A DNA stretch of 64,000 nt, taken from assembly GCA_950097015.1 (NCBI GenBank), contig CATNEN010000010.1, forward strand, positions 2,682,501-2,746,500. The letters run 5' to 3'. This document shows positions 1 to 10,630 of this stretch, piece by piece. Both the position numbers and the translations under genes were made by a program. This DNA is from Macrostomum hystrix (lineage: Eukaryota > Platyhelminthes > Macrostomidae). Position 1 is the first letter of the stretch; the number at the start of each line of letters is the position of its first letter. The notes under the pieces are model-generated. The model was not told where the DNA came from. It saw nothing but the letters and a program-made list of their open reading frames with translations, and did not search any database.

Positions 1-1258
1 TGCATTATTTTCGTTAGCTATATTTGTTAGGGATATTTCTTCGGTTTTCCATATATATTTATAATGGTTTTGTTTTAGTGTACTACATAGTCGTAGTTCG
101 TATTCAAATGTGCTAACTAGGCCTTTCCAGGAAGGCTCCCAACCCTTCCCCCGGGCTTGTTCTACGACTGAGTGCTGGTTGTTATTTTGTCAGTGGCTAA
201 TCTGAACTGTAGCCGTAGCTGTATTTCAAGTGAATCCATTGAGTAGCTCTGTAACCCATCTAAGATATAGCCAGCATTCGCCGTAAAGACGATTTCTTAA
301 TTCGAAGGCCCAATTTACTGCATGAGAGTGCTTTCCGCTACGAAGGTTTTGTAACGATCGATAATTTACCTTGCTATTAAAATAAACCGAAACTTCGTCA
401 TACCCATGTCTACACTATAGACCTCAACCCCCAACCACTTTCTCACCTGCATCCACACTGATTGGCTGCCAACCCTGTCCCTCTCTGTCTTTCTCTTGCT
501 GTGTTTTGATGTTCAATTTCAAAAGGCTAGTATAGGCTAGTAAGATATAGGTTACAGGTTCTTAATAAACTTTTGATTTGTGATTTGTTGCTAAAAACAT
601 AACATATTTTAAATAGTTATGGGATATCTATCACAGACAATTGCCACTAGGCTACAAACATAAATAACCAATAATATTATTTGGAAGAACCAGTGACCAC
701 TAGGAAAAACTCATTTAATTTAAGGCTAGTCCTTATCATTGGCAAGAACATGTAGTGGATTACTAAAAAGGATATTAAAATTAAAATGAAGTTGGTGATA
801 GGGGGGCCTATCTGTCAGAAATGCACTAGCCCTGATAAAAAGTACCATAGCTAATAAACTATTTAAGAACTAGACACACTTGATTTATTGAATAATGTGC
901 TCAAGTTAAAGAATAATATATAGCAAGGACTACATAGATATAAAGGATCCTAGTAATTTTGTCAACTGCCATTAAAAATTGCTTGTAGCACTAGATTCTC
1001 AGCAATTCCTATAGCTGGTCACATTGTTACTTGCTAACTAGGCAACCCAAGGACAAAATCAAAAGGTTTGTTATTGTCAAGTTTGTTAGGCCTATCATAT
1101 TAAAATTAAGGCCCTTATGAATAAACAATACTTGAACTATTCTTTCATGTCTACTTTAGACATGTAAATCTACATTGAATAATTAAAAACTTACAATCAC
1201 CTTTTTTAATTGCTTAGACAAAATGACTTAGACTAGGGGCCTATTTTGGACACTTCAT
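1..1258. other. AT-rich intergenic DNA, no gene seen
   Basis: No open frame, RNA gene or splice-supported exon was found here. The stretch is AT-rich. It contains one arm (402-525) of a 124-bp inverted repeat whose partner lies at 11039-11164. It ends at the left tip of the Foldback-like transposon. The short string GGGGCCTAT occurs near 1237, with relatives near 807 and 9343. Confidence 0.6.
402..525 (+). repeat. Left arm of a 124-bp inverted repeat pair
   Basis: This segment reads as the near-perfect reverse complement of 11039-11164, with only a few substitutions and small indels. The similarity stops sharply at both ends. The arms enclose about 10.5 kb including the Foldback-like transposon. 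It could be two oppositely oriented copies of a dispersed repeat, or the termini of a larger nested element. No coding potential was seen. Confidence 0.75.
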
Positions 1259-1995
1259 ACGTCCTATTTTCCAGTACCAGTAACAGTACCAGTACCGGAA
1301 AAAATAAAAGTTAAAACAAATGGTCGTAACATCGAAAAATATTAATTGCCATGGCTGTAGATGAAGCACGTGCAATTTCAGCTTCCTACAGCATCCAGCG
1401 CCGGAGCAGTGGACCCTTAAAGTGCGTCTCCCCACCCCAGCCATAGAAGCCTCTGTTACTAAGGTCATGAGGACCCTTATTGCGCCAGCATGACTGGTCA
1501 GGGGCAACTAATAACCATCAGAGCATCAATTGCCATGGCTGTAGATGAAGCACGTGCAATTTCAGCTTCCTACAGCATCCAGCGCCGGAGCAGTGGACCC
1601 TTAAAGTGCGTCTCCCCACCCCAGCCATAGAAGCCTCTGTTACTAAGGTCATGAGGACCCTTATTGCGCCAGCATGACTGGTCAGGGGCAACTAATAACC
1701 ATCAGAGCATCAATTGCCATGGCTGTAGATGAAGCACGTGCAATTTCAGCTTCCTACAGCATCCAGCGCCGGAGCAGTGGACCCTTAAAGTGCGTCTCCC
1801 CACCCCAGCCATAGAAGCCTCTGTTACTAAGGTCATGAGGACCCTTATTGCGCCAGCATGACTGGTCAGGGGCAACTAATAACCATCAGAGCATCAATTG
1901 CCATGGCTGTAGATGAAGCACGTGCAATTTCAGCTTCCTACAGCATCCAGCGCCGGAGCAGTGGACCCTTAAAGTGCGTCTCCCCACCCCAGCCA
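1259..1995 (+). repeat. Left terminal inverted repeat of the Foldback-like element
   Basis: The unique tip (1259-1343) contains the direct motif CAGTACCAGTAACAGTACCA. It is followed by 184-bp tandem units starting near 1344, 1528, 1712 and 1896, the last one partial. Units are essentially identical. Each carries CACGTGCAATTTCAGC and a C-rich CCCCACCCCAGCC segment at its inner boundary. Confidence 0.9.
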
Positions 1996-2920
1996 TGACG
2001 ACCCTTTAAAACGTGTGAAAGGTTCGTTGAAAATGCCGGGACAAAGATGTGACAGGGTTCTGAAGGTTTGTTACTGGTGCAGAAGGGTTTTGAAGTATTT
2101 TGTTGGCAGAGTTAATTATTGGATTCGTTTAGTGCAGTAAATTAGGCATATGTGCACCCTCCTTCTTTTTAAATCGGGCTTGGGACCGACTTTGGCGAAG
2201 TTACTCACAAAGTTTTTCATTCGTATTATGCTATGATCACAAAGCATAGCTGCTTTGAGTTTTAAACACAATTATTAAAAATAGTTTGCTAATTTTTAGT
2301 TGTGAACTGAAATGAAAACAAAATTTTAAAATAATATTTTTCATATTTCACCAAAATTTTTTTTGCTAAGTAGAATTTACATTATTGTAGTCGACTACGC
2401 TTATCATAAAAAGCTACCTTCTATGACTAGCATGGTAGTTTCTTTGTTGGAAACTACCTCTCTAATGCCTAATAATCTATTTTCATTCAACACATGCTTG
2501 GTCAGGGATCTGTTGGCTATGACTGGAGAATGTCAAAGCTGTTGGTGAGTTGAGTCCCATACAGACCAAATCGAAAATAATTGTTTTTTAGCGATGTAAG
2601 CAAAATGAGCAACTGTTACCACTGAAGCTATATGATGCACACATAAAAAATGGAATGAGAAACAGCGAATAAACGGCAAAATACAGGTACAACTGATGAG
2701 CCAACCTTCTTGGTGAGCAAGCATGCAAAATAAGAAAACACATTTGTGCATAAGAAATGGAATCTATATACTACTAAGTATAGTTTAGCATGGTACCACT
2801 CAATATGCAACGGTTTTAATCTGTGGCACTTCAGCTAAAAATTGATTAGGAAAAGCTATTGATACGAAAGCGAATGTGACTCGCGGTGCTGAGGCCTGAG
2901 CCAAAACGCCGAAGACTCGA
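1996..2920. other. Transposon interior downstream of the transposase gene
   Basis: AT-rich non-coding DNA between the left inverted repeat and the 3' end of the transposase gene. Short open frames occur on both strands but none has a recognisable domain or splice context. It presumably includes the transposase 3' untranslated region. Confidence 0.5.
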
Positions 2921-5900
2921 TCAATTAGTGCAGCAAGACACAAAGGCACCAGATTGATGACGAATCAATAATTCGGATTCGGCGCATCGACTGTGAATCC
3001 AGGCATCACAGAGATCGCACTGGATCCAAAATGTCTCACTTCTGGTGCTGCCCTTGCATACTTTGCAAGTGTCTGATTCCATCGATAATTTCTGACAGTT
3101 GCTTTCAATCGTTTTCCAAATGTAATTTCGAGCAGCATTAAAAAACCTCTGGCTGGTCGGAATCATTAAGTTGCTAAATCCTGCTGCTGATCCTATAATT
3201 AACATCTTAGCAAACAGACAGACAAAAACACCGCAGTTGTATGAATCCTTTTGCATGGAGTGAAGAAACGAGCGCTTCTTGTACTGCCCATATGCGCTGG
3301 GCATTATATTTTGTATTTCTTGACTGCCTGCAAATTTTTGCCATGCTTCTAGGTACTGATTCGTTCGGCGAGATTCATTTTGCACCATGGGATCAAGAAG
3401 CGAAAATTCCTTGGTTTGCAGGTTGACGTAAACTAAAAAGTAGTGATAGTTCAGCAGAACTGGACACAGAATTTTAGTCGCAGTTGAGTCAGCGCAGTCC
3501 AAGAGGCTCTGAGCTGCTGCGGCGCTGTCGTCTCTTAGTAGCTGTTCGAAAAAGCTGCACTTTAGGAGTCGAATGTGACTTCTAGGATTGCTCTCACAAA
3601 GAATATTTACGAATGCATTGACTGATCCAAGCGAAACCCACGCATTTGGCTGTAGTGATTCTTTGTCGAAGTCTACGATTACGTCATTCGTAGTAGTCTT
3701 CCAAATAAAGCTCTCCTTTGGTTTGCCTCTTGATTCTGGTTCGTTCTGGGGCGGTTTTACATGTCGTGACTTTTTCTTGGTCGTCTCGGGCTTTAGAATC
3801 GGTGAGCTTGGTCGCTTATATTTAGTTCGCTGTCTTGTGGGCTTCCTGCCCCACTGCTCTTTCGCTTCTTGTGCGCTTTCTTCATTTCTTTGACTGGATA
3901 ATTTAGGGGCACGTTTGTCCGCAAGAATCGAGAAACCTTTCACGCGGCGTAGTACATACTGGAATTGCTGCTCAGTGAATGCACATATCTTAAGCCGAGA
4001 ACTTCTCGTGGCTTTATTTTTCTTCAATTCACGAAAGTACGACTCCACAAAAGCATTAGAATACCAGCTGTCGATCTTTTCAAAACTTTTTATCTCACAT
4101 ATAAACATCGCAAATAGAGGGGCCAGTGGAAGCCAGTGCTTGATTAGGTATTCAAGTAATTCAGGCGCGATTACATGCTCTGCAGGAGATCTAACTGATT
4201 TTAACAAATATGAAAAATGTTTCATAAATGGCGAGCAGTTTCGAATCGTTTTTCTATCGGCTTTCTTGCGTTCTTGGGTTATTTTTTTTTCATCTTCGCT
4301 GAGACTTTCGTCTTCAACATCAGATGGCGTGCGGTCAGATTCTGATTCTAAAACGTGCGACACAGATGTGTCCCATTGCTTAAGCCTTTCACGAAGCTTT
4401 TTTAGATTTTGGTCAGACGTGAATTCCTCAATAATCAGATTAATGGTGCTCTCAAAGCCCGCGAAGGTCTCCTGATGAATGAGGTATACAAACGCTGATA
4501 CAAGAATTTCCTTCATACTTTTATCTGTATTCTTTGCCTGTGGAATTTCACCTAGTCCGCGAATAAACGCTTTGATAACATGATTGGTGCAAACAAAAGG
4601 TATAGGATGGTCAACCAGTGTGTTGGTTTTTACGGCATTGTAAGCTTCATTTAAGTAGCTCTCCAACTCACTGCCAAAGGCATGGCACACTGAGTGCAGC
4701 AGTGCCCAGGAAAAATCTGTGACAATGATGCCCGGCAAACATTCCCTTCGCATCACAGAGTTTCGACCGATAAGCCTTGCGAGATCACAGCGGACACTAA
4801 ACAGAAAATTGCTTATTTTTGGAGTTGTTTGAATCGTAGAAACCATCTCTGCAATAGGAATGCTGCGAGTGTTTCCGCTTTTCGATGGTAGAAGCAGCGA
4901 GTAGATGAGGCATGGCTTTTTTACATGTTCGATGATTCGATGAACTCCACCTGTCGCATCTAAATGTAAAACGCACCCGGGCCGGTCAGCCAGTAAGTTT
5001 AACTGCTTTTCTGAGTACAACGTTATTAGAAACGGATCGAACTCAAAGCTTTGAATGAAGCCTTTTATGGATTTACTTTCAATGTCCGTATTTCGCATAA
5101 TTTTTTGCATAATATGAAGTTCTTTAATGACATTTTTGTGCACGCGTCCTTCTTCTTTGACTTCTAGCTTCGCGTTAATTCGCCGAATAGCTGGAAGAGA
5201 TTTGACGCGCGAAAAGTCATTCTCGTCTATCTCTTTTTCTGTCATTGACGCCAAAAGCTCGTCATACAGTTCAGCCGGACTTTTTTCTTTCAACAGCTCT
5301 TTAAATTTTTCTGCTTCAACAGCTGTAACTTTACTTAGAGTTGGAAAGTCGTGCCTTTTCTGTCCTTGTGTTGAAACTGATAGCGTAACATCTACATTTG
5401 CCGTTCTTGGCAATGCTTTTAATATAAATTCAAACTTTTTGTTGCACGTTGAATGCTGACATTGGGCAAGCTGTCTTATGAAGTATTTTTTAGCTCGCAT
5501 TGAAACAGAAGGATCATTGATGTAACGGTTTTTAAATTTTAGAATGCATCCTGATACTTCATGATCCTCAATGCTTGCTAATAGTTTCCTTAAAGTTGAC
5601 ATCCACCACATGGATGAATCCTTTGTAAACACGTAGGTTTTTGCTTTATGAAACCTAGCCCCGTCAAACCACTCTTTTCCGCTTATTGAAATGTTAAATT
5701 TTAATTGGTGATCAGAATCCTTCGAGATAGATTGATTGTCAGAAGTGGGATCGCTCACCTGAAAAGAGCCTTCATCTGATAAAGGCTGCTCCGCTGCCGC
5801 TGGAGTTGGCGCTCCATCCGTGCGCCCAGCTGCCGCTGGAGGTGGAGCTGCTGCCGCGCGCTGCTCCGCTGCCGCTGGAGTTGGCGCTCCATCCGTGCGC

Positions 5901-6168
5901 CCAGCTGCCGCTGGAGGTGGAGCTGCTGCCGCGCGCTGCTCCGCTGCCGCTGGAGTTGGCGCTCCATCCGTGCGCCCAGCTGCCGCTGGAGGTGGAGCTG
6001 CTGCCGCGCGCTGCTCCGCTGCCGCTGGAGTTGGCGCTCCATCCGTGCGCCCAGCTGCCGCTGGAGGTGGAGCTGCTGCCGCGCGCTGCTCCGCTGCCGC
6101 TGGAGTTGGCGCTCCATCCGTGCGCTCAGCTGCTGCTGGAGGTGAAGCTCCTGCCGCGCGCTGCTGCT
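2921..6168 (-). CDS. Transposase exon 2 (main exon)
   Basis: Open from the acceptor to the stop, 3248 nt. It carries the A/P repeats, the transposase core, the Ulp1-like domain and the PHD finger. A Lys/Arg-rich linker (KPTRQRTKYKRPSSP ... TTKKKSRHVKP) between core and protease is a likely nuclear localisation signal. An acidic stretch (SDVEDESLSEDEKK) precedes it. Confidence 0.85.
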
Positions 6169-7019
6169 CTGGAAGGAAAATTTTGGAAATAATTGGATCC
6201 TTATAGTGCAAAATAATAAAGTAGGCTTAGAGCCCCAAAATCATGTGATAATTAAAGCAGCAATGTATTCAGATAAATTTATGTTCTGATGAGCTGATAG
6301 CCAACTTGTAGTTTTCTCGTGGTGTTCACGTCAGTTTACTTTGTCTGACATTGGTGCCATTCTACAGTATACTTTTAAGTAGAAAGTGATCCCAACCCAT
6401 TACAGTTAAAGAGAAAATTTTAATGTCGATTGCCTGTTCGACTAATAGTAATAATAGTGATTACGATAACGTTCTACACCTGGCCCCTATGCGAGATTTG
6501 CAACCGACAGCACAGCTGCAGATTACGCGACGCATCTAATGACTGTTGTTCAGTCCAAAGATTTGTGGGTGGCAACCCTTCATACTCGTACTCATTTTAC
6601 AGCTGATTGTACTGAAGCAATAAGGAGTTAGTGACACATTCTATGGGATCGCAACAATCTTGAGTCATTCTTTTCATTTAGGCCACATGTGTTTTGACTC
6701 CCCTGGATGTGACCGTCATTCACAAGCAGTACATATGCATGCACGTACATGAAAGGCAATCAGCAAAGCCAAACTTACCTCTAGCGTGACGCCGATAGTA
6801 TTCGTAGACAGTCTTGCGATTCAAAAGGGAGTTTTTGAAATCAAGTTTCAGAACGATCTGACCCCATATGGATTTAGGATCGTGGTAGGAAGAGGAGCAA
6901 AGCTCCGATTCTTCATATTCACCAAAAATAAGCGGTGATAGATGTACAGTGCTAAGTTTTCCTCGTTTAAAAGCAATGCAGGAGGTAAAGAGAAGCGATA
7001 CAACAAAAATTCGAAGCAT
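2921..7019 (-). CDS. Transposase gene: DDE core + Ulp1-like protease + PHD finger (two exons)
   Basis: Predicted mobility protein of the surrounding transposon, about 1162 residues. Exon 1 ends at a consensus donor (GAG|GTAAGT) and exon 2 begins after TTTTCCTTCCAG. The phase-1 join keeps the frame and the total is a multiple of three. Along exon 2 come: five 25-residue Ala/Pro-rich repeats; a catalytic-core-like region with LHLDATGGV, then IIVTDFSW, then a Mutator-like C-x2-H (VCTNHVIKAF), then NAFVESYFREL as one possible third acidic residue; a C48/Ulp1-like triad order of His (LNYHYFLV), Asp (LLDPM) and Cys (DSYNCGVFVC); and a C-terminal CKVC...CDLC..WIHSRC PHD finger. Ulp1 domains are known from some plant Mutator-like transposases, so the fusion has precedent. 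No frameshift or stop interrupts it, so it may be functional. The N-terminus is uncertain (see exon 1). Confidence 0.82.
5786..6160 (-). repeat. 75-bp coding repeats (25-aa A/P-rich), 5 copies
   Basis: Five consecutive 75-bp units at the start of transposase exon 2 encode EQRAAAAPPPAAAGRTDGAP followed by TPAAA. The outermost 5' unit has diverged slightly; the others are almost identical at the DNA level. The units keep all three frames open on both strands, which creates several spurious frames on the other strand. Confidence 0.9.
6779..7019 (-). CDS. Transposase exon 1
   Basis: I chose the ATG at 7019 because a TATAAAG motif (7088-7082) lies about 65 bp upstream. The same frame stays open to an earlier ATG at 7163 (MDDCWPSIS), which is the alternative start. 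The first 20 residues (MLRIFVVSLLFTSCIAF) resemble a signal peptide, which is odd for a nuclear protein and weakens the start call. The exon ends inside a codon (one base) at a GTAAGT donor. Confidence 0.6.
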
Positions 7020-7081
7020 GGCGTTCCAAGTGAGGTTCCTTATTGATAATATTTTATGACACTGCGCGGAGTATTGAGTTC

Positions 7082-7088
7082 CTTTATA
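7082..7088 (-). promoter_or_regulatory. TATA box candidate for the transposase gene
   Basis: On the minus strand the motif reads TATAAAG and lies about 65 bp before the preferred ATG at 7019, consistent with transcription starting about 30 bp downstream. It is a single motif match with no other support. Confidence 0.35.
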
Positions 7089-7468
7089 CGAGCGTATTTG
7101 CCCTGCTCGAAAACCCCCACTCCTCACCATAGCCAGTGAAATTGAAGGCCAACAATCATCCAATTAAAAGGGAGTAAATTACGAAGGTCAGGTACAGTAA
7201 GCTGTCAGAAAATTAAAACCATTTAAGACTTAACAATAGCATTAGGAAGGCACGCTCGTAATACACTGGGATAAGAATACAGCGCCAGTGGAGTTTAAAG
7301 AGACTAAACCTAACAATTAAAAGCAAATCCTGCACAACAATGGACGAGGAGTAAGCAACGTGGAGGCTTAAAAAAGGATGCATGTTCACTGTTCAATTAA
7401 GATATGCCGCCAAAGAAACTATAAAATTGGCTAATTCGCGCATATCTGAATTTGCCACAAGGCCATAC

Positions 7469-8389
7469 GGCTGGGGTGGGGAGACGCACTTTAAGGGTCC
7501 ACTGCTCCGGCGCTGGATGCTGTAGGAAGCTGAAATTGCACGTGCTTCATCTACAGCCATGGCAATTGATGCTCTGATGGTTATTAGTTGCCCCTGACCA
7601 GTCATGCTGGCGCAATAAGGGTCCTCATGACCTTAGTAACAGAGGCTTCTATGGCTGGGGTGGGGAGACGCACTTTAAGGGTCCACTGCTCCGGCGCTGG
7701 ATGCTGTAGGAAGCTGAAATTGCACGTGCTTCATCTACAGCCATGGCAATTGATGCTCTGATGGTTATTAGTTGCCCCTGACCAGTCATGCTGGCGCAAT
7801 AAGGGTCCTCATGACCTTAGTAACAGAGGCTTCTATGGCTGGGGTGGGGAGACGCACTTTAAGGGTCCACTGCTCCGGCGCTGGATGCTGTAGGAAGCTG
7901 AAATTGCACGTGCTTCATCTACAGCCATGGCAATTGATGCTCTGATGGTTATTAGTTGCCCCTGACCAGTCATGCTGGCGCAATAAGGGTCCTCATGACC
8001 TTAGTAACAGAGGCTTCTATGGCTGGGGTGGGGAGACGCACTTTAAGGGTCCACTGCTCCGGCGCTGGATGCTGTAGGAAGCTGAAATTGCACGTGCTTC
8101 ATCTACAGCCATGGCAATTGATGCTCTGATGGTTATTAGTTGCCCCTGACCAGTCATGCTGGCGCAATAAGGGTCCTCATGACCTTAGTAACAGAGGCTT
8201 CTATGGCTGGGGTGGGGAGACGCACTTTAAGGGTCCACTGCTCCGGCGCTGGATGCTGTAGGAAGCTGAAATTGCACGTGCTTCATCTACAGCCATGGCA
8301 ATTAATATTTTTCGATGTTACGACCATTTGTTTTAAACTTTTATTTTTTCCGGTACTGGTACTGTTACTGGTACTGGAAAATAGGACGT
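7469..8389 (-). repeat. Right terminal inverted repeat of the Foldback-like element
   Basis: Mirror image of the left arm. 184-bp units begin near 7469, 7653, 7837, 8021 and 8205, then 85 bp of unique tip ending at GGACGT. It holds exactly one unit more than the left arm, as expected from unequal exchange or slippage inside the array. Confidence 0.9.
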
Positions 8390-9341
8390 TTGGCAACAGT
8401 CATTTTGGATTTTTGGCAACAAGTCATTTTGACGAATTGACTTCAGCGACAAGTTTTGATCCCTTAGGCGACAATTAATTACAGGCAAAAATTATACCCG
8501 ACTCGATCATAAAGCAACTTTGATAAAATATTTGCTTTTTATATTTTGCGTTAAAAAATAAAAATTTTATGTTAAAACTATTTGCATAGTTGATCATGCT
8601 CAAAGTTTCAGAAAGCACTAGGCCTAGTTGTGTTAGAGTTAGTTAGATCATGCTAGTTAGAGTTAGAATTAAGGTCCATTAAGACAACTACAAACCTCTA
8701 GGAGCGAGCATGTTGACCATTCACCTGATTCATGCTCTGCCCACAGCTTGAAGTAGGTGGCCTGACATAGATGGTACTTTGTCTGCTGAAGCTAGCAAAG
8801 TATTCCTTCTGTTATTAGATGCATGTTGACGCTGACCATGCATCCCTCATCAAAGAGGAGCTTGATCAGAAGGTAGAGCTGCAACTGTCTGCATTAAGCG
8901 CAACTGTTCAGCATCAGATGATAGCCTTCGAGATCAATGTTTAATTGAGTGGCCTGACCAAATACAGAAATCTCATCAGGCAAGTAGATCGTGCTGCTGA
9001 TCCACGTGCTCTAAAATTAAGCAGAGAGAAATTTATTCTATAAGTCTCAACTTGCACATTAGGTCCTACAAATTGCAAATACCTACATGTAATCAAACAG
9101 TGCAAAAATCTGGCAAGGTGCAGAGGCAGTTAATGTTGCTCGGAGTTCAAAGAACAATGGAGCGATTTCGGCACCTATAATGTATTGTTATAATACAAAA
9201 TTCATACCCATTTTAAAGTACAATTATCGCCGATAATTAAATGGTCAGCAAGTGATCATTTTTTGCCTAAGTGATCAAAACTTGTTGGCAAAATGACTGT
9301 CCCTGAAGTGATTTGTCGCCCAAGTGATCATAACCCAACAG
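8390..9341. mobile_element. Possible decayed element with imperfect inverted ends
   Basis: The segment 8415-8478 resembles the reverse complement of 9262-9320: both contain GCCTAAG(T/G)GATCAAAACTTGT plus shuffled AAAATGACT and TTGTCGCC modules. This looks like the subterminal repeats of an old DNA transposon into whose edge the Foldback element inserted. A decayed coding stretch lies between the arms. The boundaries are approximate. Confidence 0.4.
8831..9043 (+). pseudogene. Decayed coding fragment, family unknown
   Basis: One frame reads ADHASLIKEELDQKVELQLS and continues in protein-like fashion (LTKYRNLIRQVDRAADPRAL) through a single internal stop to a TAA. It has no start codon or splice context. 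It sits between the imperfect inverted ends described for this region, so it may be the remnant of that element's own protein. I do not recognise the family. Confidence 0.3.
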
Positions 9342-10129
9342 TAGGGGGCCTATCAGCCAATATCCTGAAAATTTTTGTCTCACATTTTTGCATTCAGTTT
9401 CTTTGAAAGAAATGAACTAATTGTTTTTCAATCTATGTTAGGAAATTATGCTAGAAAGAGCCTAAAACCAATCCCCCCAAAAAATCTTGGCTATACCCCT
9501 GGTTACTAGGCCTTTGTCTAGCTAATTTCATTAGGTAAATAGGGATTTTGCTAATAAAGCAACAAATTTCAAGGTATATTTGCTTCTTTGAATATGTTTT
9601 AAACAATTTGTGCATAGAAAAATGCCATTCGTTTTTTTAAACTATGCATGGTTGGTCCTTGAAGCCAAAGGTAATAGTGAGCAAGCAAGTAAATTCTAAT
9701 TTTTTTCATATTGTTAATAGAAATTTGTTTTCACTTTTTAGTGATTCTTTTTTAATAAAACATAGTAGATGATGCATTTGCAAGTCATGAAAAATTGACT
9801 CACCATTCAAGAGAGTAATGCCCACTGTGGTCAGCAACAAGTGGAATGACTCAAAAACTGATATACTGACTCACATGTAGACAATTTTCGATTGCATTGG
9901 CAAATCCCGACTGTCCAAGCATTTGATGAACTGGGTAATAGGCAATGGCTTGCTTCTAGTTTCCTGAAACTCCTAGCAAAACAACGACAATGGCTTCTGT
10001 GATAGGCTTCAAAAGTTGCTGAGCCTCTTTAATGGAGCTTCTTGAGTCAAGGTGGATAACTTCATCTTTGTGTTGATCATAGCCAATGCTAGGTGAAAGG
10101 CTTATTCCATCTAAACATAGGGTAGCTAT
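9342..10129. other. AT-rich DNA, nothing recognised
   Basis: No open frame of useful length, RNA gene or repeat array was found. The stretch begins with GTAGGGGGCCTATC, related to strings near 807 and 1237. Confidence 0.5.
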
Positions 10130-10362
10130 TCACTGATGTTCCAGGCCTGCAGCAAGCTTCTGCTTCAGCAGCATAAGTGTCATTGAGCAGACAAAGATTT
10201 GTCTAAAAACTGATGTTTGGCGCTTAAGTGCAGACTCTGAAGGAAGTGGTAGCTGCCAATCCTTTCTGAGCATCTTGTTTGCAGCTAGGCTTTTATGGTG
10301 GAGCCTTATTGAAGCAGTGAGGTTATCCTTCAACCATCTCATGCCACAAGCTGCAGTGAAGT
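10130..10362 (-). pseudogene. Coding remnant interrupted by a MITE
   Basis: On the minus strand a protein-like frame (AACGMRWLKDNLTASIRLHH ... LLKQKLAAGLEHQ, then stop) runs up to the MITE at 10373-10622. Skipping the MITE and one copy of its target duplication, the frame continues upstream for about 15 more residues (MRHMATNSMKLH) before a stop. This fits an old coding stretch split by a later insertion. The protein family is not recognised. Confidence 0.3.
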
Positions 10363-10372
10363 GAAGCTTCAT

Positions 10373-10622
10373 CATACATGCGCAACACCCGGCCGACCCG
10401 GCTGAACCGGCCGGGTGAAACAAGGGCCAAGCAAGGTAAGTCGCAAAAACCAACCGACCAAGCGCAAAAAAATCAAAGGGGGACCAAGGGACAAAAAAGG
10501 AAGGCGTGAAGAAAAGGAAAAAAGGGAGAGAAAAAGAGAGCAAATGAGAGCAAACTAAGTCGTAAATACAGCAAAAACTAAGTCGCACGGCCGGCTAAGA
10601 TTTGGGAGGTTGCGCATGTATG
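10373..10622 (+). mobile_element. MITE copy 1, 250 bp, 14-bp TIRs, 8-bp TSD
   Basis: Begins CATACATGCGCAAC and ends with its exact reverse complement. It is flanked on both sides by the 8-bp duplication AGCTTCAT (10365-10372 and 10623-10630). The interior is purine-rich, with an initial CCGGCCGACCCGG segment and no coding capacity. An 8-bp duplication is typical of hAT and some other families; the terminal sequence alone does not decide which. It shares nearly all of its sequence with 12440-12721. Confidence 0.9.
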
Positions 10623-10630
10623 AGCTTCAT

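Larger units (their letters stand above)
1259..8389 (-). mobile_element. Foldback/Mutator-like DNA transposon with tandemly repeated TIRs
   Basis: The two ends are inverted copies: about 85 bp of unique terminal sequence beginning ACGTCCTATTTTCCAG, followed inward by 184-bp tandem units. There are about 3.5 units on the left (1344-1995) and 4.5 on the right (7469-8304). The interior carries a two-exon transposase gene on the minus strand. Long inverted repeats made of tandem units are the hallmark of Foldback elements (FB-NOF type, Mutator/Phantom superfamily), and the transposase has the Mutator-like D, D and C-x2-H motifs. ATTTTGGA occurs just outside both tips (1243-1250 and 8402-8409), but 8 and 12 nt away from them, so it is only a tentative target duplication. 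Near-identity of the units within and between arms suggests recent activity or gene conversion. Confidence 0.85.

Noticed and set aside
5806-6206. Plus-strand A/G-rich and L/P-rich frames
   Set aside because: They are shadows of the 75-bp coding repeat on the opposite strand.
6720-7163. Separate 147-residue gene next to the transposase
   Set aside because: A consensus donor in its frame joins in phase to the large transposase frame, so it is better explained as exon 1.
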